Positions 56,982-64,000 of a DNA stretch of 64,000 bases are shown one piece after another. Source of the stretch: an uncultured Bacteroidales bacterium (GTDB lineage: Bacteria; Bacteroidota; Bacteroidia; Bacteroidales; UBA932); NCBI GenBank assembly GCA_934725015.1, contig CAKVAS010000006.1:62001-126000 (forward strand), read 5' to 3'. How positions within the stretch are numbered: the first letter of the stretch is position 1; every line of letters starts with the position of its first letter. Under the pieces are notes generated by a model. The model saw only the letters and a program-made list of their open reading frames with translations. It was not told the origin of the DNA and did not search any database. Both the position numbers and the translations under genes were made by a program.

Positions 56982-58079
56982 TTATTTGCCCCGTATCCCA
57001 TGTTTAGCCAGAATTTTGCAGACCGGCTCCGCCACCGACTCCGCCCAGAGCTGATAGCCGTAGTCGCCCGGATGCGTGCCGTCAACGGAAGTCTCGTGGT
57101 TCGGGGCAGTCGCGTTGGTGGTCTCCACATAATAGACATTCTTATAGCGCCGGCAGGCCTCGCGCATCATCTGCTTCGCCATCTCCATCTTCTTGTACTC
57201 GTTCTCGTCAACGATGTCGTTGAAGTTGCGCTTCTCGCGGTAAATCGTCTTCTGAAAGATGAGCGGTGTGTCAGGATGCTTCGCCCTGATTATCTCGATG
57301 AACTTGAAGAGACGGTCGTGAATCATCTCCGGAGAAGGGTTCGAGAAGGCGTCGAACACAAACGCGTCAACATCGGCGTCGGCGAGAGCCTGCGCAAAAT
57401 AGGTCTGGAGCTTGCTGTTGCCAGAACACCCGAGGCTGAGGAACTGAAGGCCGGTCATGCGCGAGAGCTGTGCCGGATAGGCCATTCCCGGGCGCGATGT
57501 GCTGATTCCGTGGGTGTAGCTGGAGCCGAAGACTGCGATGCGGTGGCGGAACGGATTCTCGGACGGACGGATTTTATAACCCTGTTCGACGCCGATTTTC
57601 AGACCGTCCAGGGAGCTGATGAGCGGGAGATAGAGCAGGCACTTGATTTTGCCCTTTGAACAGTTGTCCAGAACGACCTTGACCGCGCCGCTCTTTCCGG
57701 CAGGGGTGGCTCCCGCCCATTTCCACTCCTTGCCGTCCTTGACATAGAGGTCGAATCCGGCGCGTGAAATCGGGCCTGTGGTTCCCTCGTCGGAGATTAT
57801 GCCGTAGGTCGGGCAGACAGATATGGCCGGGGAGTCCGTCTCGAACGCGACCGCGATTCCCGAGCTCATGGTCACCTGACGGAGCTCCGACTTGGTGAAT
57901 CCATTGTGATAAACAGCCGTGTCCAGACGATGATATGGGTTAGGGGTGTCCGGGAAAAGTTTGCCTACAAGCGTAAGCTCCTTAGCCTCAACGAAATCCC
58001 AGTCCCTTGCGGAAAGGGCGGAAGAGAATGAAAGGCTCAGAACGAGAGCCGCTGCGATGATGTGAAGAATCTTTTTCAT
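56982..58079 (-). CDS. Secreted SGNH/GDSL hydrolase
   Basis: A 365-residue exported esterase-type enzyme. After a signal peptide (MKKILHIIAAALVLSLSFSSALSA) comes a beta-sandwich-like N-terminal domain and a C-terminal SGNH domain: block I FGSSYTHGIS (nucleophile Ser), block II LGCSGNS (Gly), block III DAFSNPS (Asn) and block V SVDGTHPGDYGY (catalytic Asp and His). Enzymes of this layout remove acyl groups from carbohydrates or other esters. Its pairing with an outer-membrane receptor gene suggests nutrient processing at the surface, which is inference. Confidence 0.88.
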   Translation of the reverse strand: MKKILHIIAAALVLSLSFSSALSARDWDFVEAKELTLVGKLFPDTPNPYHRLDTAVYHNGFTKSELRQVTMSSGIAVAFETDSPAISVCPTYGIISDEGTTGPISRAGFDLYVKDGKEWKWAGATPAGKSGAVKVVLDNCSKGKIKCLLYLPLISSLDGLKIGVEQGYKIRPSENPFRHRIAVFGSSYTHGISTSRPGMAYPAQLSRMTGLQFLSLGCSGNSKLQTYFAQALADADVDAFVFDAFSNPSPEMIHDRLFKFIEIIRAKHPDTPLIFQKTIYREKRNFNDIVDENEYKKMEMAKQMMREACRRYKNVYYVETTNATAPNHETSVDGTHPGDYGYQLWAESVAEPVCKILAKHGIRGK

Positions 58080-58116
58080 AATTATATGGTATATATTTTA
58101 TTTTCAATATTTTCCG

Positions 58117-59103
58117 TCATTTTCTCAAGGTTTCGGAAACATACGACGCCAATCCCGTGACGGTCATCATCACGGACTGCGATTCGTGGGATATGGTGGC
58201 GAATACGATTCCCAGTTCAAAGGAAAGTCCATAGACGGTGCTCAGCGCGAGGGCGACGATATAGTGGAACGCGCCGAATCCTCCGGGCACGGGGACGACC
58301 CATCCGAGACTGCCGGCGAGCATGAGGAAGAGGGCGTCCACGGCGGAAAGGGAGTCAAGCAGCGGAACCGCACGGAGGGACGTGTAGCTCATGAGGAAAT
58401 ACATGGCCCAAATCAGAACCGTATAGCCTAAGAATTTCCACCAGCCCGTCATCCGGAAGCAGCTCACAATCCCGTCCCAAATTCCCCGGCAGAAGCCGCA
58501 CAGTTTCCCGGCAAGGGCGTTCCTGTTTCTGTAATGTATTATCAGAAAAGCCATTGCGGCAAGAACCAGAACCGCAGCCGCAACAATCCACCACAGGCTG
58601 AAATTGATGCTGCGTGAAAGCGGAGTCCACATCCTGTCGAGGAAAAACGCGCCGAACTCCCCAGCCTTGAACACAAGGAACACGATGAGTATCAGCAGCA
58701 TGACTATCATGTCGAAACTCCTCTCTGTGACGACGGTCCCCAGAACCCTGTCATACGACGCCTTCCCGTCCCTCGAATCCTTGGACACGACTCCGCAGCG
58801 CACGAACTCCCCTATTCTCGGGAACACGAAATTGGCGAGATAGCCTATGTTCACAGCGTTGAATGTAGTGAGACGCCCCGTCCGCCCATCGATCGGCAGC
58901 AGGATTTCGCGCCACCGCTCGCTCCGGAACCAGTTCGACATCACGCCGACGAGTATGCTCGCGCCGACCCACCACCATCGGCATCCGGAAAGGCTCGCGA
59001 CAAATTCGCCCCAGTTCACCTTCCTGAAACAGAAATACATAAGCACGGCCGCCACGGAAAGCGACAGCACATATTTCATTATGCTTTTAAGTTTCACGGA
59101 CAT
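58117..59103 (-). CDS. Flippase-like integral membrane protein (LPG synthase TM family)
   Basis: About 328 residues with seven or eight hydrophobic helices, of the lysylphosphatidylglycerol-synthase transmembrane / UPF0104 family. Typical segments are WWWVGASILVGVMSNWFRSERWREIL, NAVNIGYLANFVFPRIGEFVRCG, and LAGSLGWVVPVPGGFGAFHYIVALAL. Members lacking the catalytic domain are thought to move lipids or glycolipids. The start MSVKLKSIMKY (59103) has AAGGA ten bases upstream; an ATG at 59154 is an alternative. Confidence 0.85.
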   Translation of the reverse strand: MSVKLKSIMKYVLSLSVAAVLMYFCFRKVNWGEFVASLSGCRWWWVGASILVGVMSNWFRSERWREILLPIDGRTGRLTTFNAVNIGYLANFVFPRIGEFVRCGVVSKDSRDGKASYDRVLGTVVTERSFDMIVMLLILIVFLVFKAGEFGAFFLDRMWTPLSRSINFSLWWIVAAAVLVLAAMAFLIIHYRNRNALAGKLCGFCRGIWDGIVSCFRMTGWWKFLGYTVLIWAMYFLMSYTSLRAVPLLDSLSAVDALFLMLAGSLGWVVPVPGGFGAFHYIVALALSTVYGLSFELGIVFATISHESQSVMMTVTGLASYVSETLRK

Positions 59104-59170
59104 ACCGGCATATTCCTTCAAAAACCCGTCATTCTGATACATCATTGATGCCACAGAGGACAGGATTCGA

Positions 59171-59199
59171 CAAAGTTACCGATTTTTTCGCTATCTTTG
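59171..59199. promoter_or_regulatory. Divergent -7 promoter boxes for the flippase-like and PfkB kinase genes
   Basis: TAACTTTG on the minus strand (59171-59178) and TATCTTTG on the plus strand (59192-59199) are both TAnnTTTG matches, 13 bases apart. The rightward one starts about 20 bases before the kinase ATG. Confidence 0.5.
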
Positions 59200-59219
59200 C
59201 CGTTTGTAAACACGAAAAT

Positions 59220-60230
59220 ATGAAATCTATCCTCGGCATAGGAAATGCCCTCACTGACATTCTCGCGGTTCTTCCGGACGACTCGTTCCTCAACGAATAT
59301 CACATTCCGCGAGGAAGCATGCAGCACGTCGATAAGGAGACCGGAGACCGTATTCTGAAGAAACTCAAGCCATTGGGAGTCCAGTATGTGGCCGGAGGCT
59401 CTGCCGCCAACACGATTACGGGAACGGCGATATTCGGAATGCGCTCGGCCTTCATCGGAAAAATCGGCGACGACGACCTCGGACATCTTTTCAAGAGCGA
59501 CCAGGAGCAGTACGGCATCAAGTCCATCCTCCTCAAGGGCAGGAACCCGTCGGGAAGGGCGATGGTCCTGATTACGGCTCCGAATGCGGAGAGAACCTTC
59601 GCGGACTACATGGGAGCGGCGCTGGAGCTCGTGCCGGAAGACCTGAAGCCGGAGTATTTCAAAGGATACGATTATTTTCATATCGAGGGCTATCTCGTGC
59701 AGAATCAAGCTCTTATCCGCAAGGCGGTGGAGATGGCCAAAGAGGCAGGCTGCATAATCTCGATTGACATGGCGTCGTACAATGTCGTCGAGTCGAACGA
59801 GGCGTTCCTGCACGACATAGTGGAGAATTATGTTGACATCGTGTTCGCGAACGAAACGGAGGCCAAGGCCTTCACGAAACTGGAGCCGAGGGAGGCTCTG
59901 GATGAGATTGCGTCGCACGGAAAGACGGCTGTCGTGAAAATTGGAAAGAACGGGTCTATGGTAAAGAAAGGCAATGACTATCACTATATTGAGGCCTGGC
60001 CGGCGGATCCGATTGACGCTACCGGGGCGGGCGACACCTACGCGGCGGGCTTCCTCTACGCCCACTCGCTCGGGATGCCGCTCAAGGTCTGCGGGGAGAT
60101 AGGCTCCATCATCGCGGCGAAGGTTGTCGAGGTCATCGGGACGAAGATTGACATCCCGAGGTGGAAGGCCGCGAAGAAGGAAATCAAGGCACTGATTGCC
60201 GAGACGCGCTCGACAATGAAGATACAGTAG
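59220..60230 (+). CDS. PfkB-family carbohydrate/nucleoside kinase (adenosine-kinase-like)
   Basis: A 336-residue ribokinase-fold enzyme. It begins MKSILGIGNALTDILAVLPD and contains GGSAANTI (PfkB signature 1 region), FIGKIGDDDLG, and the C-terminal signature DATGAGDTYAAGFLYAHSLG with the catalytic Asp. The pattern resembles adenosine kinase and related Bacteroidota sugar kinases; the substrate is not fixed by sequence. It begins an apparent run with the DUF6913 gene 27 bases downstream. Confidence 0.9.
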   Translation: MKSILGIGNALTDILAVLPDDSFLNEYHIPRGSMQHVDKETGDRILKKLKPLGVQYVAGGSAANTITGTAIFGMRSAFIGKIGDDDLGHLFKSDQEQYGIKSILLKGRNPSGRAMVLITAPNAERTFADYMGAALELVPEDLKPEYFKGYDYFHIEGYLVQNQALIRKAVEMAKEAGCIISIDMASYNVVESNEAFLHDIVENYVDIVFANETEAKAFTKLEPREALDEIASHGKTAVVKIGKNGSMVKKGNDYHYIEAWPADPIDATGAGDTYAAGFLYAHSLGMPLKVCGEIGSIIAAKVVEVIGTKIDIPRWKAAKKEIKALIAETRSTMKIQ

Positions 60231-60257
60231 GCAAGCCACTCCGCTAAATTCAAGATC

Positions 60258-60809
60258 ATGGGATTCGTCACAGACCTTGCCGTCAGGCACCAGCTGAAAA
60301 AGTACGGTTTTCGGGAGGAGCACGCCTTCGTCCCGCTTTCTCGCGTGAGGCAGGCGGTGATTCTGTTCGATGTGGAGGATGTGGAATTTAATGAGTGCCA
60401 GAGGATTGCGACGGAATATTTCACCTCGCTCGGGATTGAGCTGAGGCCGTTTTTTCTGGATTTGGGAAAGCGCGACAAGGACGAGATTATAGTCACGGGA
60501 GTGAAGACCACGATTCTCAAAAGGAATCTGGCTTTCTGCGGGACGCTTCCAAAGGAAATCATCGGGGAACTGACGGCCGTGCAGGCTGAACTCTACATCT
60601 GTCTTGCCGACAGGGACTGTCCTTCCGTGCGCTGCTTTTCAGGGATTGTGCCGGCGAAGTTCTGCATAGGCAGGCGCGACTACGAGGGAGCTCCGTTCGG
60701 GATGACCTTCACGACGCCGGAGCAGACCGACAGCATTCAGGTGAACTTCCACGACAGCGCGAAGTGCCTCAGGAGCATTCTGGAGTATCTGCCGATGGTC
60801 GTGGGCTGA
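60258..60809 (+). CDS. DUF6913 family protein
   Basis: A 183-residue soluble protein of a Bacteroidota-specific family of unknown function. It shows the pattern VRQAVILFDVEDVEFNECQR near the N-terminus, then NLAFCGTLPKEI and YICLADRDCPSVRCFSGIVP with several cysteines, and ends FHDSAKCLRSILEYLPMV. It follows the PfkB kinase gene after 27 bases and probably shares its transcript. Confidence 0.7.
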   Translation: MGFVTDLAVRHQLKKYGFREEHAFVPLSRVRQAVILFDVEDVEFNECQRIATEYFTSLGIELRPFFLDLGKRDKDEIIVTGVKTTILKRNLAFCGTLPKEIIGELTAVQAELYICLADRDCPSVRCFSGIVPAKFCIGRRDYEGAPFGMTFTTPEQTDSIQVNFHDSAKCLRSILEYLPMVVG

Positions 60810-60877
60810 AGGCCATGGCCGGCGGAACAGCATATAATGAATTAACCGCCTCGGTTTGAGGCCTTTATTTTCGAGAA

Positions 60878-61861
60878 ATGAAATTCAATCTGAAGAAATA
60901 TGCCCTCGTGACGCTGAAGGGCATCGGAATGGGAGCGGCTGACGTGATTCCGGGAGTAAGCGGAGGCACGATAGCCTTCATGACCGGGATTTACGGCGAA
61001 CTCGTGGAGTCCATACACAATTTTGACAGGACCGCGTTCCGGCTGTTTTTCTCCGGCAGGTTCAGCGAGTTCTGGAAGCACATCAACGGGACTTTCCTCG
61101 TCTCGCTCATGCTCGGCATCCTCGTCAGCATATTTTCTCTCGCCAAGCTTATGACCTGGCTGCTTGAGAACCATCCCATCCAGACATGGGCTTTCTTTTT
61201 CGGGCTCATAATAGCATCGTCGGCGTTCATCCTGCGAGGAATCTCGGGATGGAAGCCCAGGGACATATTGCTTACCGTGTTCGGAGTCGGCCTCGGAGCG
61301 CTGGTGTGCACGCTGACCCCGACGGAAACGCCTGACGGGCTGTGGTTTGTGTTTCTATGCGGAGCCATAGCCATATGCGCGATGATTCTTCCGGGCATTT
61401 CCGGCAGCTTCATCCTCGTGATTCTCGGAAAATATGACTTTGTGCTCGGGGCTGTCGCCGGACTGACGTCGTTCGGGCGGGCGGAAGAAGCCACGGCAGG
61501 ACTTGTCACCGGTCCGATGAGCTGGGGGCAATGCCTGGCTGTCATCTGCATTTTCGCCGTCGGGGCGGCAATAGGAATCGTGGCGTTCTCCAAGTTCCTG
61601 CACTGGCTTCTCGCCCGCTGGAACCGCGAGACCACACTCGTGCTCGCCGGCTTCATCATCGGCTCGCTGATTAAGGTCTGGCCATGGCACGGTGTCAATG
61701 GGCTTCCCACCCTCCCCGGACTTGCCTCCTCAGACGGGACTGTGACGTTTCCGATTGCAGACGCGCACATCGCCGGAGCCGTCGGCTTCGCGCTTCTCGG
61801 TCTCGCGCTGGTTTTCGGAATCGAGTTCGCGGGCAAGGTCATTGCCAAGAGAAGGAACTAA
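60878..61861 (+). CDS. DUF368 membrane protein (undecaprenyl-phosphate translocase family)
   Basis: A 327-residue integral membrane protein with eight or more hydrophobic helices. The family signature GIGMGAADVIPGVSGGTIAF appears near the N-terminus and an inverted-repeat counterpart ILPGISGSFILVILGKY in the middle. DUF368 (PopT) proteins have been reported to return undecaprenyl phosphate across the membrane for envelope synthesis; whether this member does so is inferred from family. A terminator follows. Confidence 0.92.
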   Translation: MKFNLKKYALVTLKGIGMGAADVIPGVSGGTIAFMTGIYGELVESIHNFDRTAFRLFFSGRFSEFWKHINGTFLVSLMLGILVSIFSLAKLMTWLLENHPIQTWAFFFGLIIASSAFILRGISGWKPRDILLTVFGVGLGALVCTLTPTETPDGLWFVFLCGAIAICAMILPGISGSFILVILGKYDFVLGAVAGLTSFGRAEEATAGLVTGPMSWGQCLAVICIFAVGAAIGIVAFSKFLHWLLARWNRETTLVLAGFIIGSLIKVWPWHGVNGLPTLPGLASSDGTVTFPIADAHIAGAVGFALLGLALVFGIEFAGKVIAKRRN

Positions 61862-61884
61862 AGGTCATTGCCTAAAAGTCCGGA

Positions 61885-61920
61885 GGAGGGGGAACAAAAA
61901 GTGTTTTGTTTCCCCTCTTT
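61885..61920 (+). terminator. Terminator after the DUF368 gene
   Basis: GAGGGGGAACAAAA pairs with TTTTGTTTCCCCTC around a short loop (one G-T pair), followed by TTTG. It lies about 25 bases after the stop codon. Confidence 0.75.
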
Positions 61921-61954
61921 GTCGAAATAGTGTTGCAGTTTCTGAAAAATTGCC

Positions 61955-61962
61955 TACCTTTG
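61955..61962 (+). promoter_or_regulatory. -7 promoter box TACCTTTG of tRNA-Arg
   Basis: A match to TAnnTTTG 53 bases upstream of the tRNA, with a partial -33 (GTTG, about 61932-61935) at 19 bases. Confidence 0.5.
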
Positions 61963-62015
61963 CACTCCCTTGGGCGCACAACCGCGTCGGCGCGGTCTGC
62001 CCATGAGGACGGTTC

Positions 62016-62089
62016 GGTCCGGTAGCTCAGTTGGATAGAGCAACAGCCTTCTAAGCTGTGGGTCTTGGGTTCGAATCCCAACCGGATCA
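62016..62089 (+). tRNA. tRNA-Arg (TCT)
   Basis: A 74-base cloverleaf: acceptor GGTCCGG/CCGGATC, D arm GCTC...GAGC, anticodon stem ACAGC...GCTGT with loop CTTCTAA (anticodon TCT), T arm TTGGG-TTCGAAT-CCCAA and discriminator A. CCA is not encoded. Confidence 0.97.
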
Positions 62090-62090
62090 C

Positions 62091-62135
62091 AAAAAGAGGG
62101 GCTGACTAAAAAGTATTAGTCAAGCCCCTTTTTCT
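62091..62135. terminator. Terminator after tRNA-Arg
   Basis: AAAAAGAGGGGCTGACTA pairs with TAGTCAAGCCCCTTTTTCTT (one bulged A). The U-tract serves the tRNA on the plus strand, and the A-run on the other side could also stop the convergent permease gene. Confidence 0.85.
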
Positions 62136-62218
62136 TGTTTTTCGGTGAGGTTCAACCTCGACCTTGTTTCCAAATACTCAATTCTCAAAGGGTTATTCAG
62201 ACTTTTCTATCACCCTTT

Positions 62219-63388
62219 TTATTCCACACGCATGGTGCTGGCCGGCTCGATGCGGGAGATGAACATGGACGGGAGGAGCAGGAGCAGCATGATGGCGGCG
62301 AAGGAGAGCAGGTCGGCGGTGAGTATGAGCGACCAGTCGATGTGAATCGGGACGAAGGAGACGAAGTAGTTCTCGGGGGTCAGCCTGAGCAGGTGCGTGT
62401 GGCGCTGAACGAGGCAGAGAAGCAGGGCAACGGCGTTGCCGGCGGCCATTCCCTTTCCGACAAGGACGGCGGAACTGCGGAGAAATACCGCCGATATGCC
62501 CCGGTTCGTCATTCCGAGAGCCTTCAGCAGACCGATTGTCGGGATGTGCTCGAAAAGCAGGATGAGCAGACCTGAAATCATGTTGAATCCGGCGACAATC
62601 GTCATCAGCACCAGGACCACAAGCACATTGAAGTCAATCAGATTCAGCCAGTCGAACAGCTGCGGAAAGCTCTGCACGACGGAAGTCACCACCACAGTGG
62701 GCTCGTCCTCCGACGAATGCGCGAAGACCGCCGAACCTATGTCAATCGCAGCCTGCCTGATGCGTTCCTCGCTCCTGTACCTCTCCTTCAGGGAAATCTC
62801 AATCGCCGAGACCTCGTCCTCACCCCAGCCGTTGATGCGGCGCATGGTCGGGAGGTCGGTGTAGAGCACCAGCTTGTCCTCGCCGGACAGAATGCCGTCA
62901 TGGATGCCCTCAACGCGGAACTTGCGCACCACGACCCTCTCCCCGACGAAATAGGCCGGGAGGTCATCCCCTACGCCTATTTTCAGAAGCGACGCGAGCT
63001 GCGACGGCACCGAGACGGACAGGACCGAGGAGTCGGACTTCCGGTAGTCCTCAATGCCCTTAAACATGACTCCATGAATCAGGTCGCCTTCCTTGACTAT
63101 CCCCGCCCGTGAAATCGTGCCCCTCGCCGACTGAACGCAGCCCAGCCTCATGATTTCGGGCATGAACGCCGGAGATGCGGGAATCGGATCCGACTCGCCC
63201 ATATAGTTCCTGTTCAGCGAAGTGAGGGAGACATCGCCGCAGAGCTCGCTCAGCCCGCCTCGGATTTCGTTCCGGAACCCGGACGACACGGCTACGGACA
63301 CAATCATCACGAGAAAGCTGACGGCGACGCAGACCGAGGCCACCTTTCCCTTGAACTGAATCCTGCGCGATATGAATCCGACAATCAT
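62219..63388 (-). CDS. ABC transporter permease (LolC/LolE/FtsX-MacB type)
   Basis: A 389-residue membrane protein with the layout of LolC/E permeases: a first helix (VASVCVAVSFLVMIVSVAVSSGF) followed by a large periplasmic domain and three C-terminal helices (FNVLVVLVLMTIVAGFNMISGLLIL; SAVLVGKGMAAGNAVALLLCL; LILTADLLSFAAIMLLLLLP). IPTIGLLKALGMTNRGISAVFL is the coupling-helix region contacting the ATPase. In other bacteria these extract lipoproteins for the outer membrane. No ATPase gene is adjacent, so it must use a partner from elsewhere. The ATG at 63388 lies directly after a -7 box. Confidence 0.88.
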   Translation of the reverse strand: MIVGFISRRIQFKGKVASVCVAVSFLVMIVSVAVSSGFRNEIRGGLSELCGDVSLTSLNRNYMGESDPIPASPAFMPEIMRLGCVQSARGTISRAGIVKEGDLIHGVMFKGIEDYRKSDSSVLSVSVPSQLASLLKIGVGDDLPAYFVGERVVVRKFRVEGIHDGILSGEDKLVLYTDLPTMRRINGWGEDEVSAIEISLKERYRSEERIRQAAIDIGSAVFAHSSEDEPTVVVTSVVQSFPQLFDWLNLIDFNVLVVLVLMTIVAGFNMISGLLILLFEHIPTIGLLKALGMTNRGISAVFLRSSAVLVGKGMAAGNAVALLLCLVQRHTHLLRLTPENYFVSFVPIHIDWSLILTADLLSFAAIMLLLLLPSMFISRIEPASTMRVE

Positions 63389-63394
63389 AGGCGA

Positions 63395-63402
63395 CAAAGG
63401 TA
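63395..63402 (-). promoter_or_regulatory. -7 promoter box TACCTTTG of the permease gene
   Basis: Minus-strand match to TAnnTTTG ending six bases before the permease ATG, so the transcript may be leaderless, as suspected for the HMA gene at 1035-1373. Confidence 0.45.
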
Positions 63403-63418
63403 CGAAATATAAAAATGA

Positions 63419-64000
63419 TTACAGATACACGAGCCGCGAAAGGCGATCCGGGGCAAAAATCGCGGAGGCCGCGCAGAGTATGTCCTCGGGGGTCACCGCC
63501 TCTATCTTCCGGCGGACGGCATCATCGTCCTGAACCGTCCCGAAAGCATTTAGGCTCTTGCAGAGGGACAGGGCCTGGCTCTCGCTGTTCTCGGACGAGA
63601 TTGTCAGCTGACCGATGAACTGTTTCTTGGCGGCGAGCAACTGTTCCTCGGAGAAGGGGACGGTCCTGAGAGTAAGGAGCTCGCCGTCGATTGCGCGGAT
63701 GCAGTCGTCGAGCCGCTCGCGGTCACAGCCGAAGCAGATTGCCATCACGCCGCTGTCGGCATACTGGCTGTAGTTGCACTCGACGTTATAGACCCAGCCC
63801 TTTTCCTCGCGCAGGACTGAATTGAGCACGGAGTTGGTCGCGGGTCCTCCGAGAATGTTAGCCATAAGCGAGGCGGCGATGCGCTCCTTCTCGCGGTAGA
63901 GCGACGGGGCCGTGGCGCCGATTATGCAGTTTGCCTGATGGCTGTGGCGGTTGACGGTCTTGGTGAAGACATTGCCGCGGAACTCCTCGGGAGCCCTCGG
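63419..64000 (-). CDS. M16 (insulinase-family) peptidase, C-terminal part
   Basis: The last 193 or so residues of a longer gene that continues beyond the right edge. The visible part is the inactive-repeat half of an M16 zinc peptidase: HQANCIIGATAPSLYREKER, MANILGGPATNSVLNSVLRE, KGWVYNVECNYSQYADSGVM and EEQLLAAKKQFIGQLTISSE. The HxxEH active site would lie in the missing N-terminal half. It is read in the same direction as the permease gene, with 30 bases between them. Confidence 0.9.
   Translation of the reverse strand, partial: PRAPEEFRGNVFTKTVNRHSHQANCIIGATAPSLYREKERIAASLMANILGGPATNSVLNSVLREEKGWVYNVECNYSQYADSGVMAICFGCDRERLDDCIRAIDGELLTLRTVPFSEEQLLAAKKQFIGQLTISSENSESQALSLCKSLNAFGTVQDDDAVRRKIEAVTPEDILCAASAIFAPDRLSRLVYL

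Noticed and set aside
54444..58079. Polysaccharide utilisation locus
   Set aside because: There is no SusD homologue, glycoside hydrolase or sensor gene; only a barrel protein and an SGNH hydrolase are present.
59142..60323. 393-codon minus-strand frame opposite the PfkB kinase
   Set aside because: The plus-strand kinase has all family motifs; the opposite frame shows none.
60991..61848. 285-codon minus-strand frame opposite DUF368
   Set aside because: Low-complexity Ser/Pro/Ala product antisense to a clear membrane protein.

Overview
The window comes from a Bacteroidota chromosome, most likely a gut-type Bacteroidales. Many genes follow the phylum promoter pattern (TTTG, about 20 bases, then TAnnTTTG). 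There is a complete Na+-translocating NADH:quinone reductase operon, TonB-type receptors, a DUF4906/Mfa-type fimbrial operon, a DUF4493 lipoprotein and an Mpi-like DNA invertase. Base composition is moderately GC-rich in the core genes and visibly AT-richer at about 10.0-12.1 kb and 47.3-54.4 kb, which look acquired. I cannot name the species.

Layout. 0-4 kb: an NfnA/SudB-type flavoprotein with a small heavy-metal-associated protein, flanked by two clusters of a palindromic 75-base repeat, then a TonB-dependent receptor. 4-5.9 kb: sppA. 5.9-12 kb: an island bounded by a perfect 28-base direct repeat, holding a serine invertase, a single-chain restriction-modification enzyme whose 3' end lies in an invertible segment, the silent alternative specificity cassette, and a DUF2442 gene. 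12-25.8 kb: housekeeping genes (helix-hairpin-helix protein, recA, dnaK, RluA-type pseudouridine synthase, serine hydrolase, tdk, rsmI, uvrD-type helicase), with a yefM-yoeB toxin-antitoxin pair and a DUF4493 lipoprotein. 25.9-31.9 kb: nqrABCDEF. 32-33.6 kb: a glycosyltransferase and a DUF47/PhoU-like protein. 33.8-40.2 kb: a four-gene fimbrial/outer-membrane operon. 40.3-47.3 kb: tRNA-Asp, uvrA, a short-chain dehydrogenase, cysS and an ExoIII-type exonuclease. 47.2-54.4 kb: an accessory region with a putative peptide-modification cluster, an AAA/DUF4143 ATPase and a frameshifted AlbA_2-type regulator. 54.4-64 kb: an outer-membrane beta-barrel receptor with an SGNH hydrolase, a flippase-like membrane protein, a PfkB kinase, DUF6913 and DUF368 proteins, tRNA-Arg, a LolC/E-type permease and the C-terminal part of an M16 peptidase.

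Three observations stand out. (1) An 84-base perfect inverted repeat joins the restriction-modification gene to a silent cassette in frame, so inversion should swap its target recognition domain; the invertase gene lies just upstream. (2) Four copies of a structured intergenic element sit directly after recA, dnaK, nqrF and cysS. Their cores are conserved, while their outer arms differ in sequence yet stay self-complementary. (3) A putative RiPP-like locus combines a radical SAM/SPASM protein (fused to an HEXXH domain and a PqqD-like domain), a 31-residue two-cysteine peptide gene, a reduced SelO-like protein and a 66-residue small protein. All functional assignments are from reading the sequence only; no database search was run.
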